From positions 56,424-120,423 of the forward strand of contig CACXNA010000004.1 in the NCBI GenBank assembly GCA_902768985.1: a DNA stretch of 64,000 nucleotides, written 5' to 3'. The notes under the pieces are model-generated. The model made no database searches and was not told the DNA's origin. It saw only the letters and a program-made list of their open reading frames with translations. Below, piece by piece: positions 58,759-64,000 of the stretch. Source of the stretch: an uncultured Bacteroidia bacterium (lineage in GTDB: Bacteria > Bacteroidota > Bacteroidia > Bacteroidales > UBA932). Both the position numbers and the translations under genes were made by a program. Positions within the stretch are counted from its first letter, which is position 1. Each line of letters opens with the position of its first letter.

Positions 58759-58980
58759 ATGTATTGGACACTCGAACTTGCCAGCGCTCTGGACGATGCT
58801 CCGTGGCCTGCAACCAAAGAAGAATTGATAGATTATGCGAACCGTTCCGGTGCTCCGGAAGAGGTGATTGAGAACCTGGAAGAGCTCGAAGAAGAGGGCG
58901 AGATCTACGAGACCATCGAGGACATCTGGCCCGACTACCCCACCAAGGAGGACTTCTTCTTTAACGAGGAAGAATATTAG
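58759..58980 (+). CDS. Small acidic DUF2795 protein
   Basis: This 73-residue protein has the DUF2795 pattern: MYWTLELASALDDAPWPATKEELIDYANRSGAPEEVIENLEELEEEGEIYETIEDIWPDYPTKEDFFFNEEEY. The A-x-x-D-x-P-W-P-A-T-K-x-E-L-x-x-Y-A stretch and the V-x-x-L-x-x-L helix are family hallmarks. It is common in Bacteroidetes and its function is unknown. Its last bases (GAGGAAGAATATTAG) are one arm of a 14-bp direct repeat that bounds the AbiE module, so its original 3' flank and terminator may now lie at 60938-60976. Confidence 0.85.
   Translation: MYWTLELASALDDAPWPATKEELIDYANRSGAPEEVIENLEELEEEGEIYETIEDIWPDYPTKEDFFFNEEEY
58966..58979 (+). repeat. Left 14-bp direct repeat flanking the AbiE module
   Basis: GAGGAAGAATATTA, at the 3' end of the DUF2795 gene. 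It is identical to 60924-60937. Confidence 0.75.
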
Positions 58981-59013
58981 GCAATTAGACTACTGAAAAT
59001 AAGCAACTTACAT

Positions 59014-59055
59014 CCATCGGGTACGATTTTCAAGAATCGTACCCGATGGCTTTTT
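59014..59055 (+). terminator. Strong intrinsic terminator
   Basis: A perfect 15-bp stem, CCATCGGGTACGATT against AATCGTACCCGATGG with loop TTCAAG, is followed by CTTTTT. It lies inside the segment bounded by the 14-bp repeats. Confidence 0.92.
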
Positions 59056-59199
59056 AAGGCATTCTAGGGCATACTGAGGAACTATAAGTGAACGCATAAC
59101 TGAACGCAAAAACAGACGCATTTTTGCAAGAAGAATTATGTGAGACTTGAAAATAGTCCAGCTTTTCATATTTAATTATCATTTGTTAATATTTTAGTT

Positions 59200-59223
59200 T
59201 ATATTTGCGGTAAATATTACCGC
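59200..59223 (+). promoter_or_regulatory. Promoter and overlapping operator of the AbiE operon
   Basis: TATATTTG (59200-59207) is overlapped at its last base by the perfect palindrome GCGGTAAATATTACCGC (59207-59223), which covers the expected transcript start and ends one base before the ATG. AbiEi antitoxins repress their own operons by binding inverted repeats, so this is the likely operator. Confidence 0.75.
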
Positions 59224-59224
59224 G

Positions 59225-59983
59225 ATGGCTACAAAAATAAAGAAGATACTTGATCTTACTCCCCGAGATTCAGTGCAGTTTTCCTCCTGGTTGGCCGCAC
59301 AGGGAATAGACCGGAAGGAGCAGTCACTGTATGTGCGCAGCGGCTGGCTGGAAAGGGTGGCCCAAGGCGTTTACAAGATAGCTGGGAGCAGCCCCACGCT
59401 ATTTGGCGCTGTTGCCTCATACAACAACCAACTGGGCAAGGCCTGCCACGTTGGGGCGTCCTCCGCGCTGGACCTCCGAGGATACTCTCATTTCGTTTCC
59501 ATGGGCAAACCCTCTGCCTATCTTTTTACGGATAAGGAATCCCGCTTGCCGGGCTGGTTCGGCTCCGTGGAGTGGGACATGACGGTAAAGTACTTCACCA
59601 CATCTATTTTCGGCGGAGATACAGGGCTGGAATTATATGACTACAACGGCGCTCAACTGCTCATATCCGGTCCGGAACGAGCGTTCATGGAATGCCTGCA
59701 CCTATCCCCGGAGCAGTTCTCCCTGCTAGACAGCTATTATGTCATGGAAATGATGACAACACTCCGTCCCGCTCTGGTCCAGCAACTGCTGGAAAAATGC
59801 ACTTCTATCAAGGTGAAACGCCTGTTCCTATACATGGCAGAAAAGGCCGGCCACAACTGGATCCATTCCCTTGACCTCTCCAAAGTGAACCTCGGCAAAG
59901 GCATTAGGAACATATCCGCCACCGGGCGTTTCGACAGCAAATATCAGATAATCATCCCAACAGAACTGGCCAACTATGAATAA
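59225..59983 (+). CDS. AbiEi-family antitoxin (type IV toxin-antitoxin)
   Basis: This 252-residue protein has an N-terminal winged helix (TPRDSVQFSSWLAAQGIDRKEQSLYVRSGWLERVAQGVYKI, the shared AbiEi opening) and a C-terminal domain (LELYDYNGAQLLISGPERAFMECLHLSPEQ; LVQQLLEKCTSIKVKRLFLYMAEKAGHNW). In AbiE systems the antitoxin represses the operon and counteracts the AbiEii toxin without binding it directly. The gene overlaps the toxin gene by eight bases. The leader is very short and contains the palindromic operator. Lower GC than the core genes, fitting acquired DNA. Confidence 0.87.
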   Translation: MATKIKKILDLTPRDSVQFSSWLAAQGIDRKEQSLYVRSGWLERVAQGVYKIAGSSPTLFGAVASYNNQLGKACHVGASSALDLRGYSHFVSMGKPSAYLFTDKESRLPGWFGSVEWDMTVKYFTTSIFGGDTGLELYDYNGAQLLISGPERAFMECLHLSPEQFSLLDSYYVMEMMTTLRPALVQQLLEKCTSIKVKRLFLYMAEKAGHNWIHSLDLSKVNLGKGIRNISATGRFDSKYQIIIPTELANYE

Positions 59984-60875
59984 AGAATACGCAGAGAAAG
60001 TGGAAGTCCTCCTTAGGCTTCTTCCTATCGTGATGGACGAGAAGGTCTTCGCCGTCCACGGAGGATCGGCCATCAATCTTTTTGTCCGGGACCTACCACG
60101 GTACTCAGTCGATATAGACCTTACCTATATCCCCCTAGAGGGAAGGGAGGAGAGCCTGGAGCACATCAATAACCATCTCATGAGCATTGTCGACAAGGCT
60201 AAACGTGCTTTCCACGGCATGCACATCGTTCCAAAGTTGAATACCAGTAAACTTCTCTGCGAATACCAGGGAAAACAGGTCAAAGTCGAAGTCAACCAGA
60301 CTAAGCGCGGCATCATCGGCGGCAACGTGCAGATGCTTCCGCTATGCAAAAAAGCTCAGGATGAATTCGGTATGTACTGCGAGGCCGAAATTGTGCCTAT
60401 GACTCTCCTCTACGGCGGCAAGATTGCAGCAGCCCTTTCCCGCCAGCATCCCCGGGACCTATTTGATGTCAAATATATGGAATACCCACTGGCGGAAACT
60501 CGTGAGGGCCTTCTGTTCTGCCTCCTTGGAAGCGACCGCCCCCTCCACGAATCCTTCGCCCCCAACCTCATTGATCAGCACGACGCTCTAGCCAATCAGT
60601 TCGACGGAATGACCGACGTCCCCTTCACATACGAAGAATTCGAGCAGACTCGCGCCCAACTCATCCAAGACGTTTTCGCCCTGATGACCGCGGCCGACAA
60701 ATCCTTCCTCGTCAGTTTCGAACAAGGAGAGCCCGACTGGGACAACTTCGACTTCAGCTATTTCAAGGATTACCCTTCCGTACAATGGAAACTGCAGAAT
60801 CTCCAAAAACTGAAGAAACAGAATCCAATCAAATTAACTGCGGAAGCATCAAAGTTACAGTCAGTCTTTGGATAA
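59976..60875 (+). CDS. AbiEii-family nucleotidyltransferase toxin
   Basis: This 299-residue protein has the AbiEii/AbiGii DNA-polymerase-beta-like nucleotidyltransferase signature VHGGSAINLFVRDLPRYSVDIDLTY (G-S-x-x-x-x-x-x-R-x-S-x-D-I-D-L with both metal Asp). Later family parts are EIVPMTLLYGGKIAAALSRQHPRDLFDVKYM. Characterised relatives block phage growth or cell growth, in some cases by adding nucleotides to tRNA. All key residues are present, so an active toxin is expected. It ends 48 bases before the right-hand 14-bp repeat. Confidence 0.87.
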   Translation: MNKEYAEKVEVLLRLLPIVMDEKVFAVHGGSAINLFVRDLPRYSVDIDLTYIPLEGREESLEHINNHLMSIVDKAKRAFHGMHIVPKLNTSKLLCEYQGKQVKVEVNQTKRGIIGGNVQMLPLCKKAQDEFGMYCEAEIVPMTLLYGGKIAAALSRQHPRDLFDVKYMEYPLAETREGLLFCLLGSDRPLHESFAPNLIDQHDALANQFDGMTDVPFTYEEFEQTRAQLIQDVFALMTAADKSFLVSFEQGEPDWDNFDFSYFKDYPSVQWKLQNLQKLKKQNPIKLTAEASKLQSVFG

Positions 60876-60923
60876 CGCTTTATACTACAGGTGATTAGAG
60901 TATAGCTATAAATCCTTGGAAAG

Positions 60924-60937
60924 GAGGAAGAATATTA
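60924..60937 (+). repeat. Right 14-bp direct repeat flanking the AbiE module
   Basis: GAGGAAGAATATTA followed by A, which would make an in-frame TAA stop if joined to the DUF2795 gene. Confidence 0.75.
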
Positions 60938-60944
60938 AAAAGAT

Positions 60945-60976
60945 AACCGAGGACGAATGAGTCCCCGGTTTTTTTG
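60945..60976 (+). terminator. Intrinsic terminator after the AbiE segment
   Basis: AACCGAGGAC pairs with GTCCCCGGTT (10 positions, one mismatch; loop GAATGA), followed by seven T. It may be the ancestral terminator of the DUF2795 gene. Confidence 0.85.
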
Positions 60977-61129
60977 TGGGTTGCGGTGAGAATAGAAGTA
61001 TGGCATAAAGATGCCCAAACCGGCATGGAACGGAAACTCATGGAAAAAGTTTACCGGGTAGAGGGCTGGATGAGATAAGGCGAGAGTGCAGCAAGGCGCA
61101 AAATCATATTGTAATTCGTCATTATTTGG

Positions 61130-61137
61130 TAACTTTG
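61130..61137 (+). promoter_or_regulatory. Promoter of the 107-residue protein gene
   Basis: TAACTTTG with TTG at 61109-61111 (spacing about 19) is a full -33/-7 pair, 26 bases before the ATG at 61163. The 287 bases upstream (60876-61162) hold only the repeat and terminator described. Confidence 0.7.
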
Positions 61138-61162
61138 CAGGACGAAACCACATAACGATACT

Positions 61163-61486
61163 ATGACAGAGATAACCATAAGCGTTGGATTGAACGATGC
61201 TACTACAATGCAGCAGAGGTATCAGACAGAGATGTATGTTGACATCATGAAGTACGTATGTCAAAGCTACCATGTTGCTTTTTCTTATATTGTCTCTGAC
61301 GGTGGCTACTTCCACGAAAATGGTGACTTTACCAAGGAGAAAACGCTTGTTCTTTGCCTGCTAGATCCTCAGGAAGGAATTGTGAATGCCATAGCGAGAG
61401 ACCTGTGTGTGTTTTTCCATCAAGAATCTGTACTCATCACCGAGAGCCAGGTCCGGTCTTATTTCATAAAAGAAAAACTGTACTAG
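61163..61486 (+). CDS. Conserved-looking small protein of unknown function
   Basis: This 107-residue soluble protein begins MTEITISVGLNDATTMQQRYQTEMYVDIMKYVCQSYHVAFSYIVSDGGYFHENGDFTKEKTLVLCLLDPQEGIVNAIARDLCVFFHQESVLITES. The alternating strand-helix-strand pattern suggests a small alpha/beta fold, perhaps ferredoxin-like. The good promoter and codon use argue for a real gene. I recognise no named family with confidence. It is followed six bases after its stop by a palindromic repeat and lies between the AbiE segment and the Rpn cluster, so it belongs to the accessory region. Confidence 0.6.
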   Translation: MTEITISVGLNDATTMQQRYQTEMYVDIMKYVCQSYHVAFSYIVSDGGYFHENGDFTKEKTLVLCLLDPQEGIVNAIARDLCVFFHQESVLITESQVRSYFIKEKLY

Positions 61487-61491
61487 CCGAT

Positions 61492-61517
61492 AGATTCTTC
61501 GCTGCGCTCAGAATGAC
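61492..61517. repeat. GTCATTC/GAATCT palindromic repeat, copy 6
   Basis: Read on the minus strand: GTCATTC, core TGAGCGCAGCGAA, GAATCT. The core differs wholly from copies 1-5. A second isolated half (AGAATGAC, 61536-61543) follows. Confidence 0.75.
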
Positions 61518-61574
61518 AAGAAGGAGGGGGCGCACAGAATGACAATCCTGCAATTCGGTCTATGCTGTGGACCG

Positions 61575-61691
61575 AAAGGGATCGAGAAAGGGACTGAACA
61601 AATTGCCCGGCGGATGCTGGCAGACAACGAACCAATTGAGAAGATTGTCAAGTACTCCGGCCTCACCGAAGAGCAAGTCCGAGCACTATAA
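61575..61691 (+). pseudogene. Decayed 3' end of an Rpn-family nuclease gene
   Basis: Thirty-eight codons ending at TAA read KGIEKGTEQIARRMLADNEPIEKIVKYSGLTEEQVRAL. This aligns with the C-terminal tail of the intact gene at 62091-62951. The catalytic part is missing; upstream is a TTCGGTC/GACCGAA inverted repeat (61554-61576) and the GTCATTC repeat, so the junction probably marks a rearrangement. The longer open frame from 61567 is in another frame and is not supported. Confidence 0.8.
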
Positions 61692-61893
61692 TACGAAAAG
61701 GACCAAGGAACTAACCTTGGTCCTTTTCATTTCCCACCACCGCCTTCTCCGCCGGGAGCGGCAGGGCTGCCGCCGTACGGGCAGAAAAATGCCCGTCCGC
61801 CGCCACCCTGCCGCTCTTACCGGCTCCGAAGGCCGCGTCAGCCGCTCCCCACGCACGGCCCCCGCACACCCCCCGACAGCACAGGCAAACGGG
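61605..61893 (+). repeat. About 290-bp direct repeat, copy A (Rpn 3' end and structured tail)
   Basis: High identity to 62865-63153. It contains the gene tail, the terminator, and a structured segment: outer stem GAGCGGCAGGG (61756-61766) with CCCTGCCGCTC (61806-61816), and an apical hairpin ACGGGCA-GAAAAA-TGCCCGT (61777-61796). Except for this, 61692-62090 holds no gene I can support. Confidence 0.85.
61696..61727. terminator. Intrinsic terminator, copy A
   Basis: AAAAGGACCAAGG pairs perfectly with CCTTGGTCCTTTT (13 bp, loop AACTAA). Confidence 0.9.
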
Positions 61894-62090
61894 CGGTTCC
61901 CGCACATCCTCCCCCACCGGCTGACGCAAAACTGGCAGTCCTTTGGTTTTTCAAGCAGGGAATAAAAGTATTACGTCAATCGTGCAAGCAATGAGCGTTA
62001 AAGATACGAATTTTACTGACCCGTATTGATTCTTTTTGCATATTCGCTTCCAGGGCCGGTAAAACCTAGACCCGGTCCGAGTCTAACATT

Positions 62091-62951
62091 ATGAAAAACA
62101 ATCAACAAATTCTCTACATCGACCCGATGGTCGATTTCGGATTCAAGAAGATCTTCAAGGATTCCGGAAAGAAACAACTCATCATCCGTCCCCTCAACGC
62201 CATCTTTGGCCTGGACATCGCGGACATCGACATTCGCGAGAGCGAACAACTCGGCCTGACGGAGCAGGAACGCAAAGTCACTTACGACATGCACTGCGAC
62301 ACGCGGGATGGCCGCTCTTTCATCATCGAAGTGCAGCTCGCCGATCAGCCGTACTTCATGGAGCGGGCCATCTTCTACTCTGCTCGGACTATCTCGCAGA
62401 AAGGCCAATCCGGAAAGTGGGACTACGACTTCAAGCCCGTCTTTTTCCTGGGCCTGCTGAACTTCGACATTCGGCACTTGGAACCAGAGAAGGTTGACCC
62501 GGGACAGTTCATCTACAAGTTCTCGCTCCGCGAAGACGAAACCCACGAGCAAATGAGCCGGGCACTCCGCTTCGCTTTCATGGAAGTCGAACGCTTCAAC
62601 AAGGCCAAAGACGACTGCGAGACCTTCGAAGAGCGTTTCTTGTATCTCATGAAGAATTTACCTACATTTGTCGAGAAACCCGAGTTATGGGATGACCCTT
62701 ATTTCAACGAGTTTATGGAACAAGCCGAATTTGCCAGCATGTCTTTCGAGGAGCAGGAAGCCTACATCGCCTCGATGAAGCAGAAGTGGGATTACGATAA
62801 CTCCATTGACTTTGCCGAGCAGAAAGGTATCGAGAAAGGTATCGAACAAGGTATCGAACAAGTCGCCCGGCGGATGCTGGAAGACAAAATGCCCCTCGAT
62901 CAGATTGTCAAATTCACCGGCCTCACCGAAGAGCAAGTCCGAGCACTATAA
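62091..62951 (+). CDS. Rpn-family PD-(D/E)XK nuclease / putative transposase
   Basis: This 286-residue protein of the PDDEXK_2 (Rpn, 'recombination-promoting nuclease') family opens ILYIDPMVDFGFKKIFKDSGKKQLIIRPLNAIFG. The nuclease core is TYDMHCDTRDGRSFIIEVQLADQPYFMERAIFYSARTIS, with Asp66, Glu80 and Gln82 as the likely D...E-x-Q catalytic set. The central part (DDPYFNEFMEQAEFASMSFEEQEAYIASMKQKWDYDN) and a repeated IEKGIEQGIEQ tail are typical. Such genes are mobile and often multicopy; roles in recombination or phage defence have been proposed. A damaged relative lies upstream and another member downstream. Confidence 0.88.
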   Translation: MKNNQQILYIDPMVDFGFKKIFKDSGKKQLIIRPLNAIFGLDIADIDIRESEQLGLTEQERKVTYDMHCDTRDGRSFIIEVQLADQPYFMERAIFYSARTISQKGQSGKWDYDFKPVFFLGLLNFDIRHLEPEKVDPGQFIYKFSLREDETHEQMSRALRFAFMEVERFNKAKDDCETFEERFLYLMKNLPTFVEKPELWDDPYFNEFMEQAEFASMSFEEQEAYIASMKQKWDYDNSIDFAEQKGIEKGIEQGIEQVARRMLEDKMPLDQIVKFTGLTEEQVRAL

Positions 62952-63153
62952 TACGAAAAGGACCAAGGAACTAACCTTGGTCCTTTTCATTTCCCGCCAC
63001 CGCCTTCTCCGCCGGGAGCGGCAGGGCTGCCGCCGTGCAAGCAAAAAAAGCTTGCCCGCCGCCACCCTGCCGCTCTTACCGGCTCCGAAGGCCGCGTCAG
63101 CCGCTCCCCACGCACGGCCCCCGCACACCCCCCGACAGCACAGGCAAACGGGC
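62865..63153 (+). repeat. About 290-bp direct repeat, copy B
   Basis: Same order as copy A. The outer stem is identical (63016-63026 with 63065-63075), but the apical hairpin is replaced by GCAAGC-AAAAAAA-GCTTGC (63037-63055). It occupies most of the gene-free stretch 62952-63280; the remainder shows nothing recognisable. Confidence 0.85.
62956..62987. terminator. Intrinsic terminator, copy B
   Basis: Identical to the terminator at 61696-61727: a 13-bp perfect stem with T-rich end after the Rpn gene stop. Confidence 0.9.
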
Positions 63154-63280
63154 GACGGCAGCAACGTTTTTTGTCTAATCGGAAAATCGGGAATTATTTC
63201 ACAATTACCCCCTGACAATTCTTACAGGTTCTTGGAAAAGTAAAATCCATCGTCCATCTTCACAGCAAAAAAGATCAGCT

Positions 63281-64000
63281 ATGGAAAATCTAGAAGAGCC
63301 CCGTATCAAGTACATCTCCCACAAAGCGAAGGGAGTCTACGCCAACATCCTCCTTGACGACTGGTTCAAGCGAACTTTTGAAGAGTTGCCCAGTAGCAAA
63401 CGCCTGCTCACCCTGCTCCTGCAGGAGCTCATTCCGGAGCGCCAGATCGTCGACATCAAGTACGCTCCGCAGGAGCACACCAATCCCAATCCCGACAAGC
63501 GCGACATTCGCGTCGATGTCGAGGCGACTGATGCCAACGGCACCCGCTTCCTCGTGGAGATGCAACGCGAGCCGCAGGATTTCTTCTACGAGCGAGCAGT
63601 CTATAACGCATCTCACTGTGTCATCCGCCAGTTGGAAAAAGGTGACGAGGAGTACGAGTTCCCGCCAGTCTATTTCATCGGCCTTGTGGACTTCCCGCTG
63701 CATGACGACCCGAACCGAGTCCTCTATCGCTATTCTTTGTTTGAGGACACCGACAATGAACTGATGACCGACTCGTTGCACTACATCTTCCTGGAATTGC
63801 CCAACTGCGGCAAAGCCCTGACACCCGAGGCGACCATTTTGGACAACTTTTGTTTCTCGATGCACAACATGCAGTTTCTGGAGGAACGACCGGAAGATCT
63901 GCGGCAGGAAATCTTTGAACTATTGTTTGATGCGGCAAATATTGCTACATTTGCTCCCGAGGACAAGATCAAATACGAATACGCCATGACTACGGAACGA
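63281..64000 (+). CDS. Rpn-family PD-(D/E)XK nuclease, 3' end outside window
   Basis: 240 codons are present and open to the window end. It starts MENLEEPRIKYISHKAKGVYANILLDDWFKRTFEELPSSKRLLTLLLQELIPERQIVDI. The nuclease core is KRDIRVDVEATDANGTRFLVEMQREPQDFFYERAVYNASHCV, with D, E and Q of the D...E-x-Q set in place. It belongs to the same family as the gene at 62091 but is clearly divergent, so it is not a recent duplicate. The ATG at 63281 has no obvious promoter box. Confidence 0.85.
   Translation, partial: MENLEEPRIKYISHKAKGVYANILLDDWFKRTFEELPSSKRLLTLLLQELIPERQIVDIKYAPQEHTNPNPDKRDIRVDVEATDANGTRFLVEMQREPQDFFYERAVYNASHCVIRQLEKGDEEYEFPPVYFIGLVDFPLHDDPNRVLYRYSLFEDTDNELMTDSLHYIFLELPNCGKALTPEATILDNFCFSMHNMQFLEERPEDLRQEIFELLFDAANIATFAPEDKIKYEYAMTTER

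Noticed and set aside
60935-61315. Open frame of 126 codons on the minus strand
   Set aside because: It covers a terminator and the start of the + strand gene at 61163, which has a full promoter. It is also Cys/His/Leu-mixed without pattern.
61567-61965. Open frame of 132 codons
   Set aside because: It is out of frame with the homologous Rpn tail it crosses and continues through the terminator and structured repeat; the same shadow appears at 62806-63243.

Overview
The window looks like a chromosomal segment of a GC-rich member of the Bacteroidales. The evidence is the repeated Bacteroidetes-type -7 box (TAnnTTTG, seen as TATATTTG, TATCTTTG, TAACTTTG or TACCTTTG), scarce Shine-Dalgarno sequences, an UpxY-type antiterminator beside a capsule locus, a Bacteroidetes-style ParE, and fimbrillin-like lipoprotein, DUF1573 and DUF2795 proteins. 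An uncultured gut or rumen lineage is plausible, but the genus cannot be fixed from sequence alone.

Layout. 1-6.9 kb is housekeeping: the end of an amidohydrolase, a ferredoxin, DUF1573, parE, a histidine kinase/response regulator pair, a small AraC-type protein and rpsF-rpsR-rplI. 7.0-32.3 kb is a surface polysaccharide locus. It runs from the initiating sugar transferase and UpxY, through a small peptide, a fimbrillin-like lipoprotein, a nucleotidyltransferase (- strand), an SGNH hydrolase and a beta-barrel, to a tightly overlapping operon: flippase, F420-hydrogenase-beta-like protein, pyruvyl transferase, seven glycosyltransferases, two acyltransferases, an O-acetyltransferase, a Wzy-like polymerase, Wza-like and Wzc-like export proteins, and a HAD hydrolase. 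32.4-45.6 kb is mixed metabolism: a POT peptide transporter, a lipid A-type acyltransferase, pepD, a zeta-like ATPase, tldD/pmbA, slyD with a remarkable tandem-repeat leader, a GT2 enzyme, trkA and grpE-dnaJ. 45.7-52.6 kb is a five-gene export operon resembling NHLM (nitrile-hydratase-leader microcin) systems but without a C39 peptidase domain. 52.7-56.5 kb holds a second SLBB/Wzz pair. 56.6-58.5 kb has tRNA-Arg, rplS and a condensation-type acyltransferase. 58.7-64 kb is accessory: DUF2795, an AbiE toxin-antitoxin module between 14-bp direct repeats, and a cluster of Rpn/PD-(D/E)XK nuclease genes with a decayed copy.

The most unusual content is repetitive DNA with conserved arms and an exchanged hairpin core. 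Family one is GTCATTC-hairpin-GAATCT (six copies, one in frame inside a glycosyltransferase). Family two is an 82-bp element in frame inside both tldD and pmbA. Family three is a structured ~150-bp tail downstream of the Rpn genes. In each, the outer sequence is kept while the inner stem is replaced by a different stem. Separately, the slyD leader consists of tandem ~137-bp units, each with a hairpin whose stem covaries, followed 47-48 nt later by a start codon; two upstream units encode near-identical 14-residue peptides. Several promoters sit so close to start codons that leaderless transcripts are expected.
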